Made by a program: the position numbers and the translations under genes
NCBI GenBank assembly: GCA_026224975.1
Contig: JAMFRW010000252.1
Span: 1 to 32,139 of the forward strand
Direction of reading: 5' to 3'
From: Rhodoferax sp.
Lineage (GTDB): Bacteria > Pseudomonadota > Gammaproteobacteria > Burkholderiales > Burkholderiaceae_C
DNA: 32,139 nt
The notes under the pieces: model-generated
What the model saw: the letters and a program-made list of their open reading frames with translations, nothing else
Database searches by the model: none
Told to the model about the DNA's origin: nothing
In this document: one piece after another, positions 19,183-30,246 of the stretch
Position numbering within the stretch: position 1 is the first letter of the stretch
Layout of the letters: each line of letters opens with the position of its first letter

Positions 19183-19205
<23 letters not shown>
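18819..19205 (-). CDS. DUF3037-family protein, partner of HipA-like kinase
   Basis: Small soluble protein (128 residues). The opening YDYAVIRVVPRVERGEFMNAGIIL is characteristic of the DUF3037 family, whose molecular function is, to my knowledge, not established. It starts at a GTG inside the end of the kinase gene (23-base overlap), with a strong GAGGAGG site six bases upstream, so translational coupling is very likely. The C-terminal part (VRERFHWLVAPRSTSVQTSPVHTG, then DLDAALEHLLKQMV) is well kept and the length is normal for the family. The pairing with a HipA-like kinase is one I recall from many genomes, which suggests the two proteins work together. Toxin/antitoxin roles are a guess only. 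Confidence 0.85.
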
Positions 19206-22258
<3,053 letters not shown>

Positions 22259-22259
<1 letters not shown>

Positions 22260-23032
22260 TGGACCTGACCGCCTGGATCGCCACACAGCGCGCACGCGCC
22301 GATCGCCCGCCGCTGATGCCGCGATCACGCTTGATGCTCGACATTGCGACTTGCATCGGCAGCATCGAACTCGCGCTCGCCATCCGCCTGCAAAGCGATG
22401 GTCTGCCGTTGCGGCCAACAGATGACGCATGGCTGATCAATGCACCGCTCGATGCATCACTCGAAGCCATCGCCAAATGGCTGGACACCCACCACTTGGG
22501 CAGCCGCTGGCGCAACGAACTCCTCAGCGTCACAGACCCAGCCGGCAACACGGTAGCGTCGATCGAACGCGCCGCCGTGCGCCCCCTCGGCATCACCACC
22601 CACGCCGTCCACCTCATCGCCCAAGCCCCGAACGGCGATGCCTGGGTGCAGCAGCGGGCGTTCGACAAGGCGACCGACCCGGGCCTGTGGGACACGACGA
22701 TGGGCGGGCTGGTCTCCGCCGGTGAATCCATCGCGCAGACGTTGGCACGCGAGACCTGGGAAGAAGCCGGCCTGCACATCGAAGCGCTGCAAGACGTGGC
22801 GCCTCGTGGCCGCTTCACCGTGCGGCGGCCGGTCGACAACGGCTACATGGTCGAGCACATTCACGTGTATAGCGCGACGGTGCCGAACGGCCTCGCGCCT
22901 CTCAACCAGGACGGCGAAGTGGCCGCCTTCGAATGCGTGCCGCGAGAGGTGCTGAAGCAGCGCCTGCTCGCCGGGGAATTCACGCTGGAAGCCGGGCTGA
23001 TCCTGGCCGATGCATGGCACGACATGGCATAG
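22259..23032 (+). CDS. NUDIX hydrolase with DUF4743-like N-terminal domain
   Basis: Pyrophosphohydrolase of 257 residues. The Nudix box is complete: G150-x5-E156-x7-R164-E165-x2-E168-E169-x-G171 (GLVSAGESIAQTLARE, then TWEEAGL), the metal-binding helix that cleaves nucleoside diphosphates linked to another group. An N-terminal domain of about 110 residues precedes it, as in the DUF4743 group related to fungal thiamine pyrophosphokinase-linked Nudix proteins; substrate is unknown. The ATG overlaps the ligA stop by one base (TGATG), so it is translated with ligA. The active-site residues are intact and length fits the family. A house-cleaning role is the usual inference. Confidence 0.9.
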
Positions 23033-23069
23033 AAGCGACACATGCGGCAAGATTCGGTCGCCAACGCGA

Positions 23070-23088
23070 CATAATGCAAATCATTCGC
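23070..23088 (+). promoter_or_regulatory. Fur box before the TonB receptor operon
   Basis: The 19-base site matches the Fur consensus GATAATGATAATCATTATC at 14 of 19 positions, including the ATAATG and ATCATT cores. It lies 90 bases before the chosen receptor start, at promoter position. Inference: iron-replete Fur represses the receptor-PepSY-small membrane protein unit. Confidence 0.75.
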
Positions 23089-23178
23089 ATTGGGTGAATT
23101 CGACGCATCTGCACGATGCGCCACTCGCTTGCGAACCCGCGAATCCCCGCCGACTGCCCTCAGCCGATTGCCGCCGCC

Positions 23179-25329
23179 ATGCACCACTCCACGCCCCGTT
23201 CGATCCTCTCCCTTGCGGTGCTCGCCGCCTTCGGCAGCACGCTGCACGCGCAGACCGCGCCCGCAGCCGATGCCGCACAAGGCGTGACGACGCTGCCCAC
23301 GGTCACCGTCACGTCCAGCGCCGATGCGTCGGCCGGCGGTCTGAAGCCGCCGTACGCGGGCGGGCAGGTGGCGCGCGGCGGGCGGGTCGGCATCCTGGGC
23401 AGCCAGGACATCATGGACACGCCGTTCAGCATCACCAACTACACCCAGCAACTGATCCAGGACCAGCAAGCCGCCAGCATCGGCGACGTGCCGCTGAACG
23501 ACCCGGCGGTGCGCGTGGCGCGCGGCTTTGGCAACTACCAGCAGACCTACTTCGTGCGCGGGCTGCCGGTGTTTTCCGATGACATGGCCTACAACGGCCT
23601 GTACGGCTTGTTGCCGCGCCAGTACCTGGCCGCCGAGCTGGTCGAACGCGTGGAAGTGTTGCGCGGCGCGAGCGCTTTCCTGAACGGCGCGGCGCCGGGC
23701 GGCAGCGGCCTTGGTGGTGCCATCAACGTGGTGCCCAAGCGCGCGCCCAACCAGCCGCTCAACGAGGTCACGCTGGGCGTCGACAGCGGCGGGCAAGGCT
23801 ATGTGGCGGCCGACATCGCGCGCCGCTTCGGGCCCGACCGCAGCACCGGCGTGCGGGTGAACCTGGCGCATCGCGATGGCGACACCCCGGTCGACCATGC
23901 GAAGCGCGAGCTGACGCTGGCATCGGTTGGGCTGGACTTCCACACCGGCAACTTCCGCGTGTCGGCCGACGTTGGTTACCAGAACCAGAAGCTGAAGGAT
24001 GCGCAACCGAGCGTCACCATCACCTCCGGACCGATCCCGAGCGCGCCGGACGCCCGCAAAAACCTCGGCCAGACCTGGAATTACTCGAACGAACGCGACA
24101 CCTTCGGCACCGTGCGCGCCGAGTACGACATTGCGCGCGACTGGACGGTGTGGGGCGCCTACGGCTTGCGCAACGGCAGCGAAGCCACGGACCTGTCGAA
24201 CCCGAACGCCAATGCCGCCGGGGAATTGAACTACCTGCGCTTCGTCGGCACGCGCGAAGATCGCATCCGCACCGGTGAAGTCGGCGTCCGCGGCCAGTTG
24301 AAGACCGGCGACATCGGCCACACGGTGGTGTTCTCGGCCGCCACCTACCGCGGCAAGACAGATGCCCCTTCGCAGTTCGCCAACTTTGCCGGCATCACCG
24401 CGGGCACCTTGACCCACCCGGTCGCCATCGATCCGCCCGCGCTGGATCCGTTCGTGTACCAGACCCGCAGCGACACCAAGACCCAGAGCTACGCAGTCTC
24501 CGACACCGTCTCGCTCCTGCAGGACACGCTGCGCGTCACGCTCGGTGCGCGCAGCCAGAGCTTCAAGGACGACGCCGGCGGCTACGACGAGAGCAAGGTC
24601 ACACCGGTCTTCGGCGTGGTCTACAAGGTCTCGAAGGCGGTCTCGGTGTACGGCAGCTATGTCGAGGGCCTGGTGAAGGGCGACATCGCGCCGGCGACCT
24701 TCGGCTTTGGGCCCGCGCTCCCGGTCGTCAACGCCAACCAGGTGTTCAAGCCCTACCAGACCAAGCAGAGCGAGCTCGGCCTCAAGCTCGACTTGGGCCG
24801 CTTCGGTGGTTCGGTGAGCGTGTACGACGCGCGCAAGCCCACCTACGCTGTCGACCCCACCACGCTCGTCTTCGGCCAGACCGACAAGGTGAGCAACCGC
24901 GGGATCGAGCTCACAGTGTTCGGCGAAGCGATGCCAGGCCTGCGGGTGCTCGGCGGCGGTGGCTACACGCGCGCCAAGGTCGAGTCGACCGGGCTGCAAT
25001 CGATCGGCGTACCGAAGTTCCAGATGAACCTGGGGGCCGAGTGGGATGTGCCGGCCGTCCCCGGCCTCGCGCTGACCTCGCGTGTGATGTACACGGGCAA
25101 ACAATACGCCGATTCGGCGAACACGCAGCAAGTGCCGTCGTGGACGACGCTGGGCATCGGCGCACGCTACGCGATGGAAATCGGCGGCAAGGACTTCACG
25201 CTCCGCGCCCGCCTCGACAACCTGACCAACCGCAACTACTGGGCGTCGGCCGGTGGCTACCCGGGCGCCGGTTACCTGACCCTCGGCGATCCACGCACCT
25301 TCACCGTCTCGGGCACGCTGAGCTTCTGA
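23179..25329 (+). CDS. TonB-dependent siderophore-type receptor
   Basis: Outer-membrane gated beta-barrel (716 residues) expected to import a ferric siderophore with energy from TonB-ExbBD. The signal peptide ends at LHA before QT (about residue 24). A TonB-box-like TVTVTSS follows, then the plug domain (GILGSQDIMDTPFSITNYT, YFVRGLPV, VERVEVLRGASAFLNGAAPGG, GGAINVVPKR), then the barrel, ending in the aromatic terminal strand FTVSGTLSF that is recognised for outer-membrane insertion. ATG 23179 is preferred over 23116, because the longer form would place 21 residues before the signal peptide. The Fur box upstream and PepSY gene downstream support iron uptake. The ligand cannot be read from sequence. 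No siderophore synthesis gene is nearby, so it may take up foreign siderophores. Confidence 0.94.
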   Translation: MHHSTPRSILSLAVLAAFGSTLHAQTAPAADAAQGVTTLPTVTVTSSADASAGGLKPPYAGGQVARGGRVGILGSQDIMDTPFSITNYTQQLIQDQQAASIGDVPLNDPAVRVARGFGNYQQTYFVRGLPVFSDDMAYNGLYGLLPRQYLAAELVERVEVLRGASAFLNGAAPGGSGLGGAINVVPKRAPNQPLNEVTLGVDSGGQGYVAADIARRFGPDRSTGVRVNLAHRDGDTPVDHAKRELTLASVGLDFHTGNFRVSADVGYQNQKLKDAQPSVTITSGPIPSAPDARKNLGQTWNYSNERDTFGTVRAEYDIARDWTVWGAYGLRNGSEATDLSNPNANAAGELNYLRFVGTREDRIRTGEVGVRGQLKTGDIGHTVVFSAATYRGKTDAPSQFANFAGITAGTLTHPVAIDPPALDPFVYQTRSDTKTQSYAVSDTVSLLQDTLRVTLGARSQSFKDDAGGYDESKVTPVFGVVYKVSKAVSVYGSYVEGLVKGDIAPATFGFGPALPVVNANQVFKPYQTKQSELGLKLDLGRFGGSVSVYDARKPTYAVDPTTLVFGQTDKVSNRGIELTVFGEAMPGLRVLGGGGYTRAKVESTGLQSIGVPKFQMNLGAEWDVPAVPGLALTSRVMYTGKQYADSANTQQVPSWTTLGIGARYAMEIGGKDFTLRARLDNLTNRNYWASAGGYPGAGYLTLGDPRTFTVSGTLSF

Positions 25330-25354
25330 CGCAGCGCTTGTTCAGGCATCCCCC

Positions 25355-26563
25355 ATGCTGACCTCCCGCACCATCAAGGTCTGGGCCTGGCTGCACAAGT
25401 GGAGCAGCCTGGTCAGCACGGTCTTCATGCTGCTGCTGTGCCTGACAGGCCTGCCGCTGATCTTTCACCACGAGATCGGGCACCTGCTCGGCACCGAGGT
25501 CGAGGCGGCCGAGATGCCGGCGAACGCGCAGCGCGTGAGCCTCGACCGGGTGATGGAAGTCGCCAAGGCGCGCTTCCCCGAAAAGGGCGGCATGTTCGTG
25601 TCGCAGGAGCCGGATGATGACCGCGTCTGGTTCGTCACGCTGTCGGACACGCCGACTTCCAACGACAACCTGAAGCAGGTCGCCGTCGATGCGCGCACCG
25701 GCGCGGCGCTGGCCGAGCCCAAGCTCGACCAGGGCTTCATGTTCATCATGTACTCGCTGCATGTGGACCTGTTTGCCGGGCTGGCGGGCAAGCTGTTCCT
25801 CGGCTTCATGGGCCTGCTGTTGCTGATCGCCATCGTCTCGGGCGTGGTGTTGTATGCGCCCTTCATGCGCAAGCTGAGATTCGGCGAGGTGCGGCGCGAG
25901 CGATCGACGCGCGTGAAGTGGCTGGACCTGCACAACCTGCTGGGCATCGTCACGCTGACCTGGGCCTTCGTCGTCGGCGGCACCGGCATGATCAACACCT
26001 GGGCCGATCTGGTGGTTAAGTATTGGCAGAACGACCAGATGGCCGAGATGGTCGCGCCCTACAAGGGCCAACCGCCGCTCACGCAACTCGGCTCGCTGGA
26101 AAAAGCCGTGGCCGCGGCGCGCGCGCAGGAGCCGGGCATGAAGCTCGGTTTCATCGCCTTCCCCGGCACCGCTTTCACCAGCCCGCATCACTATGGCGTG
26201 TTTTTCCGCGGTGATACGGCGCTGACTGCGCGCCTCTTCAAGCCGGTGCTCGTGGATGCCCAGACCGGCCAGGTGACTGACAGCCGCCACCTGCCGTGGT
26301 ACCTGACGGCGCTGCTCGTCTCGCAGCCGCTGCACTTCGGCGACTACGGCGGCATGCCGATGCAGATCCTCTGGGCGCTGCTCGATGTGATCACGATCGT
26401 CGTGCTGGGCAGCGGGTTGTACTTGTGGATTGCCAAGCGCAAGTCGGCACCCATTGCGGCACCGGCTTCTGCTCATGCAGCGAACCCCGCGAACGAGGTG
26501 GCGATGGCCTCGATGGCCGAACCGCAAGCGGCGATGAGCCCGATTCGCCGGGAAACGTCATGA
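25355..26563 (+). CDS. PepSY-associated membrane protein, iron-uptake linked
   Basis: Inner-membrane protein (402 residues) of the PepSY_TM type. Membrane segments are seen near 18-37 (SLVSTVFMLLLCLTGLPLIF), 147-169 (LFLGFMGLLLLIAIVSGVVL), 193-214 (NLLGIVTLTWAFVVGGTGM) and about 335-362 (ILWALLDVITIVVLGSGLYLW), with two periplasmic-type domains between. Histidines next to the helices (H14, H38/H39, H43, H136, H193) could bind haem, as proposed for related ferric-siderophore reductases. It starts 25 bases after the receptor and overlaps the next gene by four bases (ATGA). In this family the usual inference is reduction of imported ferric siderophore or help with iron release; not proven here. 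Confidence 0.9.
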   Translation: MLTSRTIKVWAWLHKWSSLVSTVFMLLLCLTGLPLIFHHEIGHLLGTEVEAAEMPANAQRVSLDRVMEVAKARFPEKGGMFVSQEPDDDRVWFVTLSDTPTSNDNLKQVAVDARTGAALAEPKLDQGFMFIMYSLHVDLFAGLAGKLFLGFMGLLLLIAIVSGVVLYAPFMRKLRFGEVRRERSTRVKWLDLHNLLGIVTLTWAFVVGGTGMINTWADLVVKYWQNDQMAEMVAPYKGQPPLTQLGSLEKAVAAARAQEPGMKLGFIAFPGTAFTSPHHYGVFFRGDTALTARLFKPVLVDAQTGQVTDSRHLPWYLTALLVSQPLHFGDYGGMPMQILWALLDVITIVVLGSGLYLWIAKRKSAPIAAPASAHAANPANEVAMASMAEPQAAMSPIRRETS

Positions 26564-26796
26564 CGACGCACCGCAAGCCCTTTCAATGGTCACTCTGGGG
26601 TGTGCCGATCGCGCTCGCCCTCGTCACCGCCATCGGGCTGATCGCCGCGTTGGTCGGTGATGGCGCCTGGGACGCAGCCTCGTGGATCGCGCTCGGCCTG
26701 CCGGTCGCCGTCTGCGCCTGGTTCGGCCTGCGTCGACGAAAGGCTGACGGGGCTCAGGCCGCGAGCGGCAACCGCACGACGGCCCGCAAGCCGTGA
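26560..26796 (+). CDS. Small membrane protein of the TonB receptor-PepSY unit
   Basis: Protein of 78 residues with two likely membrane helices (about 13-33, GVPIALALVTAIGLIAALVG, and 38-57, WDAASWIALGLPVAVCAWFG) and a basic tail. Its ATG overlaps the PepSY stop (ATGA), so it is coupled to that gene. Small proteins with a similar WGVP opening and GDGAWD centre follow receptor-PepSY pairs in other proteobacteria, as far as I recall; no function is known to me. Its last 43 bases overlap the end of the convergent sensor kinase gene. Confidence 0.82.
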   Translation: MTTHRKPFQWSLWGVPIALALVTAIGLIAALVGDGAWDAASWIALGLPVAVCAWFGLRRRKADGAQAASGNRTTARKP

Positions 26797-28241
26797 GGCA
26801 GCACCGGCTCCAGCGTCACCCTGCCATTGCTGCGCTCGACGATCTCGCGCACGATCGCCAGCCCCAGGCCGCAGCCGTTGCCCTCGTGCGTGGCGCGCGC
26901 AAAGCGCTGGAACACACGCTCACGGTCGGCCTCGGGCAGGCCGCCTCCGGTGTCTTCGACGAAGGCGATCGCGTTGCCACCTTCTTCGCGCACGCCCACG
27001 GTGATGCTCGCGCCGCGGCCCGCATAGCGGATCGCGTTGTCGACCAGGTTCACCAGCGCCTCGCGGATCAGCATCGCATTGCCCAGCACATGCAGACGCA
27101 GCGGCGCCGCGTCGGAGTCTTCGGTGCCGAGGTCGATGCCGGCAGCGAGCGCGCGCGGCACCTGGCCGGCGGCCACTTCGCGCGCCAGGCGCTGCAGGTC
27201 GAAGCGGGTGCGTGATTGCGCCATCGCCGCTTCGGGTTCGGCCCGCGCCAGCGCGAGCAACTGGCTCACCAGGTGCGCGCTGCGGGCCGCGCTTTCGTGC
27301 ACGCGCTGGAGCCGGGCGCGCAGCTCCGGGTCGTTGCTGCAGGCGGCGCTCGCCAAGGCGAGTTCGGTCTGGCTCTTGAGGCCGGCCAGCGGCGTGCGCA
27401 GTTGGTGCGCCGCATCGCTGATGAAGCGCTTTTGCGCGACCACGTTCTCGCGCACTTCGGCCAGCAGCGCGTTGAGTGCGCGCGCCAGGCCGCGCACCTC
27501 TTCGGGTGCCGCTTCCAGCCGGATCGGCGCCAGGTCATTGGGCGCACGGCTCTCCACCACGCTGCGCAGCCGCGCCAGCGGCGCCAGGCCACCGCGGATA
27601 CCGCCCCAGACGATGATGGACATCAGCAGGATCAGCCCCGAGAGCGGCAGGGCGGTGTCGATCAGGATCTGCCGCGCCAGCTCTTCGCGGCTCGCCCGGC
27701 TGCGCGCCACCTGCACCAGCATGCGCTGCGGCTTGCCCGGCTCGCCGTAGGCCAGGTAGAGCGCGACGACGCGCACGTTCACGTCGCGGCGCGTTTCCGG
27801 GCCGCCCTCGCGCACCATGCCGTCATAGAGATAGGGCTGGCCGAGGCGCGGGTTGTCGTTGGGCGGTGGCGCCGGCATCTGGCTGTTGCCGAGGATGAAT
27901 TCACCCGGAGGCGTGCTCACCATGTAGTAGACGCGGTCGTCCGGGTCGGCCTCGATGATGTCTTGCGCCGCGCGCGGAAAGTCGATCAGGAGGCCATTGC
28001 CGCTCGGCTTGACCTGGCGTGCGAGCGCGCGCGAGGCAGTGGTCAGGCTCGCATCGATGGCCAGGTTGGCATACGAATCGGCCAACTGGTAGGTGAAACA
28101 GGCGCCGGTGATCCAGAGCACGATCTGCGGCAGCAGCAGCCACAGCAGCAGGTGCCGGTGCAGCGAGCGCGTACCCGGCGTGAGGCCCGGTACCCGCCGC
28201 AGCGCACCCAGCGGCAGGCGGCCGATCCAGCGCCTGGCCAT
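26754..28241 (-). CDS. Sensor histidine kinase, TctE/QseC-like
   Basis: Inner-membrane sensor kinase of 495 residues. Two membrane helices (about 30-50 and 193-213) enclose a periplasmic domain of about 140 residues of the 2CSK_N type (ADSYANLAIDASLTTASRALARQ, DDRVYYMVSTPPGEFILG). Then come a HAMP-like linker, the H box with phospho-accepting H279 in DAAHQLRTPLAGLK, the N box NLVDNAIRYA, and G boxes VEDTGGGLPEADRERVF and GCGLGLAIV. The start at 28241 lies 8 bases after the response-regulator stop, which argues for coupled translation, although no ribosome site is visible. Related TctE/QseC-type kinases respond to carboxylates, metals or signals; the ligand here is unknown. The gene overlaps the convergent small membrane protein gene by 43 bases. 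Confidence 0.93.
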   Translation of the reverse strand: MARRWIGRLPLGALRRVPGLTPGTRSLHRHLLLWLLLPQIVLWITGACFTYQLADSYANLAIDASLTTASRALARQVKPSGNGLLIDFPRAAQDIIEADPDDRVYYMVSTPPGEFILGNSQMPAPPPNDNPRLGQPYLYDGMVREGGPETRRDVNVRVVALYLAYGEPGKPQRMLVQVARSRASREELARQILIDTALPLSGLILLMSIIVWGGIRGGLAPLARLRSVVESRAPNDLAPIRLEAAPEEVRGLARALNALLAEVRENVVAQKRFISDAAHQLRTPLAGLKSQTELALASAACSNDPELRARLQRVHESAARSAHLVSQLLALARAEPEAAMAQSRTRFDLQRLAREVAAGQVPRALAAGIDLGTEDSDAAPLRLHVLGNAMLIREALVNLVDNAIRYAGRGASITVGVREEGGNAIAFVEDTGGGLPEADRERVFQRFARATHEGNGCGLGLAIVREIVERSNGRVTLEPVLPHGLRAVVRLPLAA

Positions 28242-28249
28242 CGAGGGGG

Positions 28250-28930
28250 TCAAATTTCGGCCTCGACCTCGAGCAGGTAGCCCAGGCCGCGCACCGTGCG
28301 AATCGAGACCTTCGAACCTTCGAGCTTGCGGCGGATGCGGTGGATGTAGACCTCGACCGAGCCGGGGTTCTGCTCGTTCAAATCGGGCGTCCACACCTGC
28401 ACGATCTGCTCCTTGGTGACCACGCGGTCGCGCTGCGCCAGCAGCAGGTCGAGCAGCGTCCATTCACGCGGCGAGAGTTCGAGCGGCGTCTTGTCGACGG
28501 TGGCGCGGTGGGCTTCGCGGTCGAAGCGCAACAGGCCGGTCACCTGCACCGTGACCGCGCCGCCGGCGCCTTGCGCGCGCCGCAGCAGGGCGCGGATGCG
28601 CGCTTCCAGCTCGGGGAAGTCGAAGGGTTTGGTCAGGTAGTCGTCGGCCCCGGCGTTCAGGCCGGCCACGCGCTGCTCCAGGCCGTCGAGGGCGGTCAGC
28701 ACCATCATCGGCAGGGCGGGTTTGGCCTCGCGCACGCGCTTGAGCACCGTCAGGCCATCGACCAGCGGCAGGCCGAGGTCGAGCACGCCGATGTCGAATT
28801 CGTGGCGCAGCAGCAGGTATTCGGCCACCGCGCCGTTGGCGGCGACTTCCACGTCGAAGCCGCTGCCCTTGAGGCTCACGGTGAGCGCATCGGCCAGGAT
28901 CGAGTCGTCTTCGGCGAGCAGCAGTTTCAT
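28250..28930 (-). CDS. OmpR-family response regulator, TctD/QseB/PmrA-like
   Basis: DNA-binding response regulator (226 residues). Receiver domain: acidic pocket D8/D9, phospho-accepting D51 in VLDLGLP, T79 and K101 (LTKPFDFPELEARIRALLRR). C-terminal winged helix from about 128: LELSPREWTLLDLL, VEVYIHRIRRKLEG, IRTVRGLGYLLE. The ATG at 28930 gives MKLLLAEDD, the usual opening. It is followed at 8 bases by its sensor kinase. A direct repeat 30-46 bases upstream of the start resembles the PmrA/QseB box, so autoregulation is likely. The gene lies downstream of a ChvE-type sugar transporter on the same strand, with a 161-base gap, so a link to sugar uptake is possible but not shown. Confidence 0.94.
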   Translation of the reverse strand: MKLLLAEDDSILADALTVSLKGSGFDVEVAANGAVAEYLLLRHEFDIGVLDLGLPLVDGLTVLKRVREAKPALPMMVLTALDGLEQRVAGLNAGADDYLTKPFDFPELEARIRALLRRAQGAGGAVTVQVTGLLRFDREAHRATVDKTPLELSPREWTLLDLLLAQRDRVVTKEQIVQVWTPDLNEQNPGSVEVYIHRIRRKLEGSKVSIRTVRGLGYLLEVEAEI

Positions 28931-28959
28931 CGGGCGGTCTTTGACGAGTGCCCGCGATG

Positions 28960-28976
28960 TTAAGGCGCCGCTAAGG
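28960..28976 (-). promoter_or_regulatory. PmrA/QseB-like direct repeat upstream of the response regulator
   Basis: On the minus strand the site reads CTTAGC-N5-CTTAAC (plus strand TTAAGG at 28960 and CTAAGG at 28971), with an 11-base period. The PmrA-type box is YTTAAT-N5-YTTAAT, so the spacing is exact and each half keeps CTTA. Position 30-46 bases before the regulator start suggests binding by the regulator itself. Confidence 0.6.
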
Positions 28977-29040
28977 TACGGCCCGGAGTGTTTCCCCGAG
29001 GAAGCCTCCGGTGCTGCCCGTGGCGCCGGTTTCGACCTCT

Positions 29041-29095
29041 CTGAAGGGCGTTTGGCTGCCGCCACGCTGCCTTCTCCTGTGATTCCGCCCTTCAG
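29041..29095. repeat. Perfect 10-base inverted repeat at the gguB 3' end
   Basis: CTGAAGGGCG at 29041-29050 and its exact inverse at 29086-29095 are separated by 35 bases. The right arm covers the gguB stop codon. There is no T run, so this is not a classic intrinsic terminator; it could be an mRNA-stabilising end or a terminator that uses Rho. Confidence 0.5.
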
Positions 29096-30246
29096 CTCTT
29101 GCGCTTGTTGTACACATCCACGAATACCGCCGCCAGCAACACCAGCCCCTTGATGACCTGCTGGTAGTCGATGCCGATGCCCAGAATCGACATGCCGTTG
29201 TTCATCACGCCCATGATGAAAGCGCCGATCACCGCGCCCAGCACCTTGCCCACGCCACCCGAGGCCGAAGCTCCGCCGATGAAACACGCGGCGATCACAT
29301 CCAGCTCGAAACCGGTGCCGGCCTTGGGCGTGGCGGTGTTGAGCCTCGCGGCGAACACCAGCCCGGCCACGGCGGCGAGCACGCCCATGTTCACGAAGGT
29401 ATAGAACGAGAGCCACTGCGTTTTCACGCCCGAGAGCCGCGCCGCTTTCTCGTTGCCGCCGAGTGCGTAGATGCGCCGGCCGACGGTGGTGCGCGTGGTC
29501 ACGAAGTCGTAGAACAGCATCAGCAGCGTCATGATGATCAGCACATTGGGCAGGCCCTTGTACGAGGCGAGCTTCCAGGTGAAAGCAACGATGATCGCGA
29601 CGAAGACCAGGTTCTTGGCGACGAAAAACGGCGTGGGCTCGGCCTCGATGCCGTGGCGCATCTGGTTGCTGCGCTCGCGCAGCTTGGCCACCAGCAGGGC
29701 GAGTGCCACCGCGATGCCGGCGATCAGCGAGGTGGTGCGGAGCGTCTCGCCGGCCAGCCAGTCGGGGATGAAGCCGGAACTGAGCAACTGGAAGGCCTGC
29801 GGGAACGGCCCGACCGACTGACCCTGCAGCAGCGCCAGGCTCAGGCCCTTGAAGATCAGCATGCCGGCCAGCGTGACGATGAAGGACGGTATGCGAAAGA
29901 AGGCCACGAACCAGCCCTGCGCCGCGCCTATTGCCGCGCCGGCCAGCAGGCACACCATCGTCGCCGGCACGAAATGCCAGCCATATTCGACCATCAGCAC
30001 CGCGGCCAGCGCCCCGACGAAGCCGACCACCGAGCCCACCGACAGATCGATGTGCCCGGCCACGATCACCAGCAGCATGCCGAGCGCCATGATCACGATG
30101 TAGCTGTTCTGCAGCACCAGGTTCGTGAGGTTGAGCGGCTGCAGCAGCGTGCCGTCGGTCATGAACTGGAAGAACGCCATGATCGCGACGAGCGAGATCA
30201 GCATGCCGTACTCGCGCAAATTGTTCTTGAGGAAGCCGGTGGCCAT
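29092..30246 (-). CDS. gguB: Multiple-sugar ABC transporter permease (GguB/XylH type)
   Basis: Inner-membrane permease of 384 residues with about ten hydrophobic helices, of the ribose/xylose/multiple-monosaccharide family. Typical features: IVIMALGMLLVIVAGHIDLS and GSVVGFVGALAAVLM near the N-terminus, the loop GRRIYALGGNEKAARLSG contacting the ATPase, and FIGGASASGGVGKVLGAV with NNGMSILGIGIDYQQVIKG at the end. Its ATG overlaps the ATPase stop by one base (TGATG). With the upstream ATPase and ChvE-type binding protein it makes a complete importer for glucose, galactose, arabinose or similar sugars; the symbol follows the Agrobacterium chvE-gguA-gguB arrangement. The exact sugar is not fixed by sequence. 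Confidence 0.92.
   Translation of the reverse strand: MATGFLKNNLREYGMLISLVAIMAFFQFMTDGTLLQPLNLTNLVLQNSYIVIMALGMLLVIVAGHIDLSVGSVVGFVGALAAVLMVEYGWHFVPATMVCLLAGAAIGAAQGWFVAFFRIPSFIVTLAGMLIFKGLSLALLQGQSVGPFPQAFQLLSSGFIPDWLAGETLRTTSLIAGIAVALALLVAKLRERSNQMRHGIEAEPTPFFVAKNLVFVAIIVAFTWKLASYKGLPNVLIIMTLLMLFYDFVTTRTTVGRRIYALGGNEKAARLSGVKTQWLSFYTFVNMGVLAAVAGLVFAARLNTATPKAGTGFELDVIAACFIGGASASGGVGKVLGAVIGAFIMGVMNNGMSILGIGIDYQQVIKGLVLLAAVFVDVYNKRKS

Noticed and set aside
23116..23178. Earlier start for the TonB receptor
   Set aside because: It would put 21 residues before the signal peptide and lies close to the Fur box; 23179 gives a normal export signal.
22861..25131. 756-codon minus-strand frame opposite the TonB receptor
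   Set aside because: Antisense to signal peptide, plug and barrel of a clear receptor.
29041..29095. Intrinsic terminator after gguB
   Set aside because: The inverted repeat is perfect but the loop is 35 bases and there is no T run.
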